Shown here piece after piece: positions 27,823-36,748 of a stretch of 64,000 nucleotides of DNA. The translations under genes were made by a program, and so were the position numbers. The notes below the pieces were generated by a model that was given only the letters and a program-made list of their open reading frames with translations, searched no databases and had not been told where the DNA came from. This stretch comes from CAVTGO01 sp963734275 (lineage in GTDB: Bacteria > Actinomycetota > UBA4738 > HRBIN12). The stretch is from positions 1 through 64,000 of the forward strand of contig CAVTGO010000018.1 of NCBI GenBank assembly GCA_963734275.1. Reading direction: 5' to 3'. How positions within the stretch are numbered: position 1 is the first letter of the stretch; the number at the start of each line of letters is the position of its first letter.

Positions 27823-29196
27823 ATGGCCGACCTGATGGAGGCCGTCACCTCCCTCGCGAAGCGCCGAGGGATCGCGTTCCAGTCCAGCGAGATCTACGGG
27901 GGCCTGCGCTCGTCGTGGGACTACGGGCCGCTGGGCGTCGAGCTGAAGCGCAACGTCCGCGATGCGTGGTGGCGCGAGGTGGTGCAGCTCCGCTCCGACG
28001 TGGTTGGTCTGGACGCCGCCGTGATCATGTCGCCGAAGGTCTGGGAGGCGAGCGGGCACCTCGAGGTGTTCACCGACCCGCTCGTCGAGTGCCTGAACTG
28101 CCACCAGCGGTTCCGAGCCGACCACCTCGCGGGCGTTCACGCGCCGCAGTCCGGGCACGAGGACGACGACACCACGGTGGACATGCACGGCGAGCCCACC
28201 TGCCCCAACTGCGGCGGCCACGCGTTCACCGAACCTCGGAACTTCAACCTGATGTTCAAGACCTATATGGGGCCGGTGGAGAACGAGGACGACGCGGTGT
28301 ACCTGCGGCCCGAGACGGCGCAGGCGATGTTCGTGGACTTCGCGTTGATCCAGCAGAGCAGCCGCAAGAAGGTGCCGTTCGGTATCGCGCAGATCGGCAA
28401 GTCGTACCGCAACGAGATTACCCCTGGCAACTTCATCTTCCGCATGCGCGAGTTCGAGCAGATGGAGCTGGAGTTCTTCGTCGAGCCCGGGACCGACGAG
28501 ACCTGGCACGACTTCTGGATCTCCGAGCGGTTGAAGTGGTACACGGACCTCGGGATCCGCCCCGAGAACCTGCGCCTCCGCGAGCACGAGACGGACGAGC
28601 TCGCGCACTACGCGAAGCGCACCGTGGACATCGAGTACCGGTTCCCATTCACTGACTGGGGCGAGCTCGAGGGCATCGCGAACCGCACCGACTTCGACCT
28701 GCGGCGCCACCAGGCGGCCTCGGGCGAAGACCTCACGTACTTCGACCAGGAGAAGGAGACCCGGTACCACCCGTACGTCATCGAGCCCGCCGCCGGCGTG
28801 GATCGCGCCCTGCTGGCCTTCCTGCTCGACGCGTACCGGGAGGAGGAGGCACCCACCGCGAAAGGGGGGACCGAGAAGCGCACGTACCTCGCGCTGCACA
28901 ATGACCTCGCTCCGATCAAGGTCGCCGTGCTGCCGCTCTCGCGCAACGAGCAGCTCACGCCGCGGGCCCGCGAGGTGTTCGACCTCGTGAAGCCGCACTG
29001 GATCTGCGACTTCGACGACGCGGGTTCGATCGGGCGCCGGTACCGGCGACAGGACGAGGTCGGCACGCCGTTCTGCGTGACGGTCGACTTCGACTCGCTC
29101 GACGACCGCCAGGTCACGATCCGCGAGCGTGACTCGATGGCGCAGGAGCGCCTGCCGATCGACGACCTCGTGGGACACCTGCGGGAGCGCCTGTGA
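27823..29196 (+). CDS. glyS: Glycyl-tRNA synthetase, alpha2 type
   Basis: 457 residues, class II. SSEIYGGLRSSWDYGPLGVELKRN, an inserted zinc-binding pair (CLNC, CPNCGG), RPETAQAMFVDF, IGKSYRNEITPG (motif 2, RNE) and AAGVDRALLAFLLDAY (motif 3), then the anticodon-binding domain ending VTIRERDSMAQERL. This is the dimeric enzyme of archaea, eukaryotes and many Actinobacteria. Confidence 0.95.
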   Translation: MADLMEAVTSLAKRRGIAFQSSEIYGGLRSSWDYGPLGVELKRNVRDAWWREVVQLRSDVVGLDAAVIMSPKVWEASGHLEVFTDPLVECLNCHQRFRADHLAGVHAPQSGHEDDDTTVDMHGEPTCPNCGGHAFTEPRNFNLMFKTYMGPVENEDDAVYLRPETAQAMFVDFALIQQSSRKKVPFGIAQIGKSYRNEITPGNFIFRMREFEQMELEFFVEPGTDETWHDFWISERLKWYTDLGIRPENLRLREHETDELAHYAKRTVDIEYRFPFTDWGELEGIANRTDFDLRRHQAASGEDLTYFDQEKETRYHPYVIEPAAGVDRALLAFLLDAYREEEAPTAKGGTEKRTYLALHNDLAPIKVAVLPLSRNEQLTPRAREVFDLVKPHWICDFDDAGSIGRRYRRQDEVGTPFCVTVDFDSLDDRQVTIRERDSMAQERLPIDDLVGHLRERL

Positions 29197-29390
29197 CGCT
29201 CCGCCGCCCGAGCGGAGTGGTGGTGTACGCGGCCGCGTTCGCAGCGGTGCTGGGTGCCGGCGTGGCGCTGGCCGCCGCGTCCTTCGGGCTCTTGCGCTCG
29301 ACCCGCCTGCTGTGGGTGTCGGTCGCCCTGTCGTCCGTGGCCGTGCTGCTCGCGGTGGCCAGCCTGTGGATCTCGGGACGGCGGGCGTGA
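29193..29390 (+). CDS. Small two-helix membrane protein
   Basis: 65 residues from a GTG overlapping the glyS stop. Two hydrophobic segments (VVYAAAFAAVLGAGVALAAA and LWVSVALSSVAVLLAVASLW) joined by a short basic loop. It ends overlapping the next gene's GTG. No family recognised; the double overlap supports translation. Confidence 0.6.
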   Translation: MTLRRPSGVVVYAAAFAAVLGAGVALAAASFGLLRSTRLLWVSVALSSVAVLLAVASLWISGRRA

Positions 29391-30712
29391 GGCGCCCACT
29401 GGCCGCGTCGGCAGCGCTCGCGCTGGTGCTCGCGGCGTGCACGGAGGGGACCGGCGGCACACCGGGTGGCAGGGGTCCGACGCCGCTCGTACCGGCCTCG
29501 CCCGAGGTCGTTTCTCCGGCGCCGGCGGGACCCGGTTCCGCCGCAGCTGCGTTGAAGCAGCTGTGCACGCTCCCGAAGCCCGATCTCGAGGGCGGTTCGG
29601 AGGTCCCAGACGAGGGCCCCACGCCCCCCGCGATCGCCGCGACGATGCGGCAGCTGGAGCGGATCCGGGGCTTCGGCTTCACCGAGCCCGTCGTGGCGGA
29701 ACCGGTGACGCAGCGGGAGATCGCGGAGGGCTACCTCGCCTACTTCGAGCGGACCTTCCCGGAGGAGTACTACGAGCGCAAGAGCATTGCGTGGCGCACG
29801 ATCGGCGTGCTGCCCGAGGACCGCGGCATCCGCGAGTCGCTCGAGGAGTACGTGACCAACGACGTGATCGGCTATTACGACACCCTGACGGGTGAGCTGG
29901 TGTTCATGGGGACCGCGGATCCCTCGCCCCTCGAGCGGATCACGCTGGCGCACGAGCTGACGCACGCGATCGACGACCAGCGGTTCGGGCTGGAAACGCT
30001 CGACGTCCTAGGCGCCACCTGCCGCGACGAGGAGTCCTCGGCGGCGGTCGCGGTCGTCGAGGGCAACGCCACCTACTTCATGATCCTGTGGGCCCGGACG
30101 TTCCTCACGCCCGAGGAGCAGGTGCAGGTCGGGACCGAGGCCGCGGTGCAGGCGCCACCACCCTCGGACGTCCCGCCGTTCATCGACGCCCTCCAGGCGT
30201 GGTCGTACTCGGAGGGCTTGTCGTTCATCACGGCGATCGAGCTCCGCGGCGGCGTCGACGCGATCGACGACGTCTTCCTGGATCTCCCCGAGTCGACCGA
30301 GCAGATCATCCACCCCGAGCGCTACCCGAACGACGTCCCGACGCCACTCGACATCCCCGACCTCGGACCAGAGCTCGGGACCGGGTGGGAGGACCTCGAC
30401 GTTCAGGCCGTAGGCGAGGAGTGGCTGGCGCTCGCGCTGGCCCTCCGCTTGGACCGCACCGAGTCGAACGACGCCGCGGCGGGCTGGGACGGCGGCCTGT
30501 ACCGCGCGTGGGTCAACGGGGACGAGGTCGCCGTGGTGCTCTCGACGGTCTGGGACACGCCGACCGATGCCGAGGAGTTCGCCGCCGCGATCGAGCGGTG
30601 GATCGAGGCGGGCGACCAGAGCGCCGAGGTCCTCGGCCCCGAGGGGTCCTCGGTGAAGGTCCTGTTCGCGACCGGACCTGTCGCCCTCGAGGCCGTGCGA
30701 GCCGCCGTCTAG
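29387..30712 (+). CDS. Putative zinc metallopeptidase-like lipoprotein
   Basis: 441 residues. The signal peptide ends with a lipobox (ALALVLAACTE). A Gly/Pro-rich linker follows. The core has LAHELTHAIDDQRFG, an HExxH zinc site, and about 25 residues on AVAVVEGNATYFM, whose Glu could be the third ligand, a gluzincin arrangement. Length and the C-terminal sequence (WEDLDVQAVGEEWLALAL; WNDTPTDAEEF-like repeat of VLSTVWDTPTDAEEF) are family-unassigned. GTG at 29387 overlaps the previous stop. It would act outside the membrane. Substrate unknown. Confidence 0.6.
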   Translation: MRRPLAASAALALVLAACTEGTGGTPGGRGPTPLVPASPEVVSPAPAGPGSAAAALKQLCTLPKPDLEGGSEVPDEGPTPPAIAATMRQLERIRGFGFTEPVVAEPVTQREIAEGYLAYFERTFPEEYYERKSIAWRTIGVLPEDRGIRESLEEYVTNDVIGYYDTLTGELVFMGTADPSPLERITLAHELTHAIDDQRFGLETLDVLGATCRDEESSAAVAVVEGNATYFMILWARTFLTPEEQVQVGTEAAVQAPPPSDVPPFIDALQAWSYSEGLSFITAIELRGGVDAIDDVFLDLPESTEQIIHPERYPNDVPTPLDIPDLGPELGTGWEDLDVQAVGEEWLALALALRLDRTESNDAAAGWDGGLYRAWVNGDEVAVVLSTVWDTPTDAEEFAAAIERWIEAGDQSAEVLGPEGSSVKVLFATGPVALEAVRAAV

Positions 30713-30733
30713 CTCAGGTCTCGCGTTCTTCGG

Positions 30734-31090
30734 CTACGAGGGCTTCCCGTACCCCGCGATCTCCTCGGAGAAGTCCACGCTCTCGTACTGTTCATCGCCG
30801 ACGACCCATGCGTCGTGGCCGGGCGGGATCTCGTGAGCGTCGCCCGCTCCGATCTCGAGCTCGGTCCCGTCGTTCAGGACGATGTGGAGCCGCCCGGAGA
30901 TCGTGTATCCCTTGTGATGCACCATGCACGAGTCGGTCCCCACGATCGGCTTGACGTCGGTGGACCAGCGCCACCCGGGCTGGAACCGTGCCCGCCCGAC
31001 CGTAACCGAGCCTGCCTTCGCCACCTGCACGACCCCGTGTTCGAACGTGCGGGTCTCGCCATCGTCCAGCTTGGCCACCCCACCTGTCAC
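30734..31090 (-). CDS. Cupin-domain protein
   Basis: 118 residues. GWRWSTDVKPIVGTDSCMVHHKGYTISGRLHIVL is cupin motif 1 region and GAGDAHEIPPGHDAWVVGDE motif 2 (G.aH.iPPGhd). A single-domain cupin, cytoplasmic, distinct from the one at 25128. Often such proteins are small-molecule sensors; no neighbour fixes the role. Tail-to-tail with the metallopeptidase gene. Confidence 0.7.
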   Translation of the reverse strand: MTGGVAKLDDGETRTFEHGVVQVAKAGSVTVGRARFQPGWRWSTDVKPIVGTDSCMVHHKGYTISGRLHIVLNDGTELEIGAGDAHEIPPGHDAWVVGDEQYESVDFSEEIAGYGKPS

Positions 31091-31165
31091 GGCACCCTCC
31101 TGTCCTCGAGCTGACCCAGCCGGTGAAGCCTAGACCGATGACGACCGCGGGGTGAGCCCGCTCAG

Positions 31166-31171
31166 TAGACT
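31166..31171 (+). promoter_or_regulatory. TAGACT -10 box upstream of ppdK
   Basis: AGTAGACTGGCC, 36 nt before the start; nearly the same 12 bases precede glyS. GGAGGG at 31190-31195 is the ribosome binding site. Confidence 0.45.
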
Positions 31172-31207
31172 GGCCCTCCGCACCCGCCCGGAGGGACGAT
31201 CGCCGTC

Positions 31208-33898
31208 ATGACCAAGTACGTCTACGACTTCAGCGAAGGCAACAAGGAGATGAAGGATCTCCTCGGGGGCAAGGGCGCCAACCTCGCCGAGATGACCAAC
31301 ATGGGCCTGCCGGTCCCCCCGGGATTCACGATCACGACCGAGGCGTGTCTGACGTTCCTGGCTCGGGGTGGCGCGCCGCAGGAGATGCTCGAGGAGGCGG
31401 GGGAGCACCTCTCGCGTCTCGAGGAGACGATGGGCAAGGCCCTCGGCGATCCGAACGACCCGCTCCTGGTCTCGGTCCGCTCCGGCGCGAAGTTCTCGAT
31501 GCCCGGGATGATGGACACGGTCCTGAACCTCGGGTTGAACGACGGGTCCGTGAAGGGCTTGGCGGAGCAGACGGGCGGCGACGTCCGGTTCGCCCTCGAC
31601 GCGTACCGCAGATTCATCCAGATGTTCGGCAAGATCGTGATGGACGTGCCGGCCGAGGCGTTCGAGCAGGCGTTGGAGGAGGCCAAGCGCGTCAAGTTCG
31701 AGGGCGCTCAGGACACCGACCTCGACGCCGAGGAGCTATCCGAGCTGATCGAGCGCTTCCGCGCGATCTACGCCGAGCACACGGGCGCGAACTTCCCGCA
31801 GGACCCGAAGGAGCAGCTCCGCCTCTCCATCGCGGCCGTGTTCCAGAGCTGGAACGGCAGGCGCGCCGTGGACTACCGCCGGCAGAACAAGATCCCCGAC
31901 GACCTGGGCACGGCCGTGAACGTCCAGGCGATGGTGTTCGGCAACCGCGGCGAGGACTCGGGCACGGGGGTGGCGTTCACCCGCGACCCGAGCAACGGGG
32001 ACACGGTCCCGTACGGGGATTACCTGCCGAACGCGCAGGGCGAGGACGTGGTGGCCGGGATCCGCAACACGCTCCCGCTGGTCGAGCTCGAGCGCATCGA
32101 CCCGCCGGCCTACGCCGAGCTCCGACGCGTCATGGACACGCTCGAGAAGCATTACCGCGACATGTGCGACATCGAGTTCACGATCGAGAAGCGCAAGCTG
32201 TGGATCCTGCAGACCCGCATCGGCAAGCGGACCGCGTTCGCCGAGTGGGTGTTGGCGAGCGACATGCTGGACGAGGGTCTGATCGACGAAGATGCGGCGC
32301 TCCTGCGCGTGGACGCGAACCGTCTCGAGGAGCTGTTCAAGCGGCGCGTGAAGACGGGCGAGGCACGTCCGATCGCCAAGGGTCTGAACGCGAGCCCCGG
32401 GGCGGCCATCGGGAAGGTGGTGTTCACGGCCGATGACGCCGAACGCCTCGGGAAAGCCGGCGAGCGCGTGATCCTGGTCCGCCGCGAGACCACGCCGGAC
32501 GACTACCACGGCATGATCGCCGCCCAGGGCATCCTGACCTCGGCCGGCGGTACGAACTCGCATGCGGCCGTCGTCGCGCGCGGCGAGGGCATCCCGGCGG
32601 TCTGCGGCGCCGACGCGATCAAGCTCGAGATGGCGGCGAGACGGTTCGAGGCCAACGGCACAACGGTCGCCGAGGGCGACGTCATCACGATCGACGGCTT
32701 CACCGGCGAGGTCTACGTCGGCGAGCTGCCCCTCGAGGAGTCCGTGCTCGAGAAGGCGCGCGCCGGGGACGCCGCGGCGCGCGAGGAGAAGATCTGGCGT
32801 GCGTTCGAGCGCCTGATGGCGCACGCGGACGCGCGCCGGCGCTTGCGGGTGCGCGCGAATGCGGATACGCCCGATCAGTCGACGAACGCCCGTGAGCGCG
32901 GGGCCGAGGGCATCGGCCTGTGCCGGACCGAGCACATGTTCCTCGGCGAGGAGCGGGCGGGCGCGGTCCGCCAGATGATCTTCGCCGAGACCGCCGAGGA
33001 GGAGCAGGCCGCCTACGACGTCCTCCTGCCGCTCCAGCGCGACGACTTCGTCGGCATCTTCCGCGCGATGAGCGGCCTGCCGGTCACCGTCCGCCTCCTC
33101 GACCCGCCGCTGCACGAGTTCCTGCCGAACCAGGTTGAGCTGGCGGTCGAGGTGGCCCTCGGAAGGGAACGTGGACACGACGTGAGCGAGCAGGAACGCT
33201 TGCTCCGCAAGGTCAACGAGCTTCACGAGGCCAACCCGATGCTCGGTCTGCGGGGCGTGCGTCTCGGCATCGTGAAGCCGGGTCTGTACGCGATGCAGGT
33301 CCGCGCGATCTGCGAGGCGGCCGCCGAGGTGAAGGCTGGCGGCGGTGACCCGAGGGTCGAGATCATGATCCCTCTGGTGGCCACCAAGCCCGAGTTGGAG
33401 CAGATGCTCGCCGAGCTCCGGCCGGTGGCGGACGACGTCCTCTCGGCCGCGTCCGTCGAGCTCGAGCACCTGGAGTGGGGCACGATGATCGAGCTCCCGC
33501 GGGCGACGGTCACGGCCGCCGAGATCGCGGAAGCCGCCGAGTTCTTCTCGTTCGGTACGAACGACCTCACGCAGACGGCGTTCGGGTTCAGCCGCGACGA
33601 CATCGGCAAGTTCGTCGGGATGTACGAGGAGCGCAAGCTCGTGCCGGCCAACCCGTTCGTGACGGTAGACCGGCCGGGCGTCGGGCGGCTCATGCGGATC
33701 GCGGTCGAGGAGGGCAAGGCGGCGAACCCCGCGCTGCATCTCGGGATCTGCGGCGAGCACGGCGGCGATCCGGCCAGCGTGGTGTTCTGCCACGAGCTCG
33801 GCCTGGACTACGTGAGCTGCTCGCCGTTCCGCGTCGAGACCGCGCGCCTGGCCGCCGGCCAGGCCGCAATCGGCAGCGCCGAGTCGGCGTCGAAGTAG
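31208..33898 (+). CDS. ppdK: Pyruvate, phosphate dikinase
   Basis: 896 residues. ATP-grasp N-terminus (LLGGKGANLAEMTNMGLPVPPGFTIT split over residues 16-40), central phosphohistidine loop TSAGGTNSHAAVVARG (His near 452), and the PEP/pyruvate barrel ending GICGEHGGDPASV with the catalytic Cys near 846. It interconverts pyruvate + ATP + Pi and PEP + AMP + PPi; direction in this organism is unknown. Length is standard. No regulatory protein (PDRP) gene is adjacent. Confidence 0.95.
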   Translation: MTKYVYDFSEGNKEMKDLLGGKGANLAEMTNMGLPVPPGFTITTEACLTFLARGGAPQEMLEEAGEHLSRLEETMGKALGDPNDPLLVSVRSGAKFSMPGMMDTVLNLGLNDGSVKGLAEQTGGDVRFALDAYRRFIQMFGKIVMDVPAEAFEQALEEAKRVKFEGAQDTDLDAEELSELIERFRAIYAEHTGANFPQDPKEQLRLSIAAVFQSWNGRRAVDYRRQNKIPDDLGTAVNVQAMVFGNRGEDSGTGVAFTRDPSNGDTVPYGDYLPNAQGEDVVAGIRNTLPLVELERIDPPAYAELRRVMDTLEKHYRDMCDIEFTIEKRKLWILQTRIGKRTAFAEWVLASDMLDEGLIDEDAALLRVDANRLEELFKRRVKTGEARPIAKGLNASPGAAIGKVVFTADDAERLGKAGERVILVRRETTPDDYHGMIAAQGILTSAGGTNSHAAVVARGEGIPAVCGADAIKLEMAARRFEANGTTVAEGDVITIDGFTGEVYVGELPLEESVLEKARAGDAAAREEKIWRAFERLMAHADARRRLRVRANADTPDQSTNARERGAEGIGLCRTEHMFLGEERAGAVRQMIFAETAEEEQAAYDVLLPLQRDDFVGIFRAMSGLPVTVRLLDPPLHEFLPNQVELAVEVALGRERGHDVSEQERLLRKVNELHEANPMLGLRGVRLGIVKPGLYAMQVRAICEAAAEVKAGGGDPRVEIMIPLVATKPELEQMLAELRPVADDVLSAASVELEHLEWGTMIELPRATVTAAEIAEAAEFFSFGTNDLTQTAFGFSRDDIGKFVGMYEERKLVPANPFVTVDRPGVGRLMRIAVEEGKAANPALHLGICGEHGGDPASVVFCHELGLDYVSCSPFRVETARLAAGQAAIGSAESASK

Positions 33899-33903
33899 GA
33901 CCG

Positions 33904-34485
33904 ATGGCGCGTTCCGGGTCGGGCGAGGGGTTCGACTTCGACGTCCTTCCCCTCGTGGCGGGCGGTTTGCTGCTCGGCGCCAACCTCCAGCTCGTCGCCT
34001 TGCTCGTGCAGGACATGAAGATCGCTGAGGTGGCCGCGGAGGCGCGGGCGCTGGACGACCGGGATCGGAAGCGGGCCCTGCGGAGCGAGAAGCTTGCGGA
34101 CCTTCACGCCGTCGAGGTGTTCGCGGCGGGGGCCGCGCTCGTGCCACGACCGGATATCGGGCCGGCGCTGTGGCCCGTGACCGTGGTGGTCACGCCGGAC
34201 GATCTCGTCATGCTGGATGCGGATGAGACCGCGTCGCCGGACATGGAGCTCGCTCACATCCCGCGATCCGAGCTGACCGGGGTCCGCCTCCTCGATGCGC
34301 ATGGTGACCAGCTCGAGATCGAGATGGTCGACGAGCTCGCCGAGATGGATGCCAAGGACCAGCGGTACGTAGTGTGGGTCGACCGCCGGACGGAGGGACG
34401 CGACGGCTCGCATGCCTTCGTGTTCCGCGCCTTGTCCCTAGCGGTCGAGGCGAAGCGGGACTTCGAGCGCGCGCTGCCCGGATAG
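33904..34485 (+). CDS. Hypothetical protein with one hydrophobic segment
   Basis: 193 residues, start 6 nt after the ppdK stop, so probably cotranscribed. An N-terminal hydrophobic stretch (VLPLVAGGLLLGANLQLVALLV), a charged helix (AAEARALDDRDRKRALRSE), and a C-terminal all-beta part (VTVVVTPDDLVMLDA, HIPRSELTGVRLLD, RYVVWVDRRTEGRDGSHAFVF) that resembles a PH-like or photosystem-repeat fold. Family not recognised. Confidence 0.6.
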   Translation: MARSGSGEGFDFDVLPLVAGGLLLGANLQLVALLVQDMKIAEVAAEARALDDRDRKRALRSEKLADLHAVEVFAAGAALVPRPDIGPALWPVTVVVTPDDLVMLDADETASPDMELAHIPRSELTGVRLLDAHGDQLEIEMVDELAEMDAKDQRYVVWVDRRTEGRDGSHAFVFRALSLAVEAKRDFERALPG

Positions 34486-34486
34486 G

Positions 34487-34519
34487 CGAGAGCCCCGGCG
34501 CTTCGCGCCGGGGCTCTCG
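34487..34519. terminator. Strong bidirectional hairpin terminator
   Basis: A 14-bp perfect stem, CGAGAGCCCCGGCG with CGCCGGGGCTCTCG, closes a CTTCG loop. It lies between the stops of two convergent genes (34485 and 34537), so it can serve both. Confidence 0.85.
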
Positions 34520-34536
34520 GTGGGTGGACCGTTCCG

Positions 34537-36507
34537 CTACGACTCGCAATCCGCGCGGACCACGTCCAGGTTCGCGTCGTCGTTGGTCGTGTCGGTTCCC
34601 GTGCCGCAGAACAGCGTGTCCTTCTCACCGTCGTTGGCGACCAGGTCGTCGTCACCCGAGCTGCCCGAGAGGACGTCCAGACCCGCCCCGCCGTTCAGGT
34701 CGTCGTTGCCCGAGCCACCTGAGAGGAAGTCGTTCCCGGCCCCGCCGCTCAAGATGTCGTTCCCTCTGCCGCCGGAGATGAAGTTCTTGCCGGCGCTCCC
34801 GGTGATCGTGTCGTCGCCGCGGCTGCCGATAACCTGCTCGACGTCGCCCCCGACGTTGTCGCCCTCGCCGCCGCCCGAGCGGCCGTCGTTCGCGCCGCCG
34901 TCGCCGATCGTCACCGTCACCGGCGAGTCGCCCGAGTAGCTCACGACGTCGGTGCCGTCGCCGCCGTTCAGGGCGTCGCCGTCGTCCCCACCGTTCAGGG
35001 TGTCCTTGCCTGCGCCACCGTTCAGCGTGTCGGCGCCCGCCTCACCGTTCAGGCGATCGTTCCCGTCCCCGCCGTTCAGCGAGTCGCCGCCGCCACCGCC
35101 GAAGAGGGTATTGCGGTCGCCGTCTCCCGTCAGGGTATCCACGCCGGTACCGCCGGTCAGGAATTCGATGTCGGAGCCGACCGTGTCCCCGCCGGGACCC
35201 GAGCCGCCGATCGTGGCGGTCACGCCGCCGGCCTCGGCCGAGTAGTCGGCGTTGTCCTGGCTGCCCGGGCCGCCGTTCAGCGCGTCGGCGCCGTCGCCAC
35301 CGACCAGTCGGTCGCTGCCATCGGCGCCGTTCAAGGTGTCGCCACCCCCGGCACCCATCAGCGTGTTGCGATCGTCGTTGCCGTTCAGCGTGTCGTCGCC
35401 GGGAGAACCCACGAGGATCTCGACGGTCGCGTCGATGGTGTCGCCCTCGGGGCCGGAGCCGCCGATCGTCGCCGTGACGCCGGTCACCGACGCGTACGAG
35501 ACGATGTCGCCCGTGCCGGAGCCGCCGATCAGGTTGTCCGCACCCCCGAGGCCGTCGAGCGTGTCGTTCCCCCCGCCGCCCGTGAGTGTGTTCGGACCGG
35601 CGCTCCCGGTCAGCGTGTCGTGATCGAACCCGCCGGTGACGTTCTCGACGGTGGAGTCGATGTTGTCGTTCTCGCCGGTCGGGCCGTCGTTGGCCAGGCC
35701 GTCGCCGAGCGTGACCGTCACGGGGTCGCCCTCGGACGCGTAGCTGACGGAGTCCGTCCCGGCGGCACCGACGATCGTGTCGCTCCCGTCGCCCCCTTCG
35801 AGCGTGTCGTCCCCGTCGCCGCCGGTCAGGGTGTCCACCCCACGGCCGCCGAAGAGGCGATTCGCGGCGGTGCTGCCGGTGATCGTGTCGTCGGCTCGGC
35901 CGCCGATCGCGTTCTCGAAGTTCGTCGCTGTGTCCGCCTCGCCGTTCGCGCCGCCGACCGTGCCCGCCGCCAGGTCGATCGTCACGCTGGTGGAGCGGGA
36001 CGAGAACGTCAGCGTGTCGATGCCGGGACCGCCGTCGAGGGCATCGTTGCCGGCTCCGCCGTTGACCGTGTCGTTGCCGTCCCCGGCGTTCACCGTGTCG
36101 GCCGAGTCGTCGGTGGTCAGCGCGTCGTCACCCGCGCCGCCGTCGATCGTCGTGGGCTTCGAGGACAGGATGCTCACGCGGTCGTTGCCGGCCCCGGCGT
36201 TCACGGTGATCGACGCGATCGGGTCCGGGCTGCCCACGCAGAACGCCCTCGTGGTGCTGCTCGAGATCGCCGTGCACCCCGCCCCGAGCGTGAGGCCCGT
36301 GGTGTTCTGGACCGTCACGGTCTCGCCGCTGCCGACGACGGTGATGCGGTCGTCGGCGCCGTCGGCGGTGATGGTGAGGACCCCGCCCGCGACGCTCACG
36401 TTCGACGCCGCCGCTGCGGGCGTCGCCAGGAACACCAGGGGGAGCACCAACGCGGCAAGGGCGACGAGCAGGCGCCTCGAGCGCGCGATCGCGGTCGTTC
36501 CGACCAT
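34537..36507 (-). CDS. Secreted RTX-type calcium-binding repeat protein
   Basis: 656 residues. Signal peptide from MVGTTAIARSRRLLVALAAL through FLATPAAAA. A small N-terminal beta region (VSVAGGVLTITADGADDRITV) precedes about 25 nonapeptide repeats of the form GGxGxDxLx (GGAGDDAL, GGDGDDTLEGG, GGRGNDILSGG, GGSGNDDLNGG), interrupted by longer DxVSYAS/VTVTIGDG segments. The C-terminus (DTLFCGTGTDTTNDD) holds one cysteine. The repeats form calcium-bound beta-rolls. The start is the ATG at 36507 behind AAGGAGG. No enzymatic domain and no type I secretion genes nearby; a Sec signal indicates a surface or matrix role. Confidence 0.82.
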   Translation of the reverse strand: MVGTTAIARSRRLLVALAALVLPLVFLATPAAAASNVSVAGGVLTITADGADDRITVVGSGETVTVQNTTGLTLGAGCTAISSSTTRAFCVGSPDPIASITVNAGAGNDRVSILSSKPTTIDGGAGDDALTTDDSADTVNAGDGNDTVNGGAGNDALDGGPGIDTLTFSSRSTSVTIDLAAGTVGGANGEADTATNFENAIGGRADDTITGSTAANRLFGGRGVDTLTGGDGDDTLEGGDGSDTIVGAAGTDSVSYASEGDPVTVTLGDGLANDGPTGENDNIDSTVENVTGGFDHDTLTGSAGPNTLTGGGGNDTLDGLGGADNLIGGSGTGDIVSYASVTGVTATIGGSGPEGDTIDATVEILVGSPGDDTLNGNDDRNTLMGAGGGDTLNGADGSDRLVGGDGADALNGGPGSQDNADYSAEAGGVTATIGGSGPGGDTVGSDIEFLTGGTGVDTLTGDGDRNTLFGGGGGDSLNGGDGNDRLNGEAGADTLNGGAGKDTLNGGDDGDALNGGDGTDVVSYSGDSPVTVTIGDGGANDGRSGGGEGDNVGGDVEQVIGSRGDDTITGSAGKNFISGGRGNDILSGGAGNDFLSGGSGNDDLNGGAGLDVLSGSSGDDDLVANDGEKDTLFCGTGTDTTNDDANLDVVRADCES

Positions 36508-36748
36508 GGGCGGAGCCTCCTTCCACCGCGCAGGCGCGGGGGGATCGAGTTTGCAGGACCATGAGGTATAGCAGGGGGGAGCAACCGGAGGAACGGGCGA
36601 AAGGCCCACCCCTTACCTGCGTTTCCGCGCGGATGGAATCCCCCGGCCGGCGGTCCGATATCCCCAAACCTGGTGATGCGCGGACGAACACACGTTCGCT
36701 ATGCTCCGCCACCTCCCACCTCCCCCACGAACCAAGGAGGTGGCGCAG

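Noticed and set aside
31736..34147. Minus-strand ORF of 803 codons opposite ppdK
   Set aside because: Shadow of a fully conserved 896-residue enzyme.
36508..36748. c-di-AMP (ydaO) riboswitch before the M15 peptidase gene
   Set aside because: The genomic context fits and ACCGGAGGAAC is suggestive, but the conserved GGGGTGAAT and CCGAAnCCG blocks are absent.
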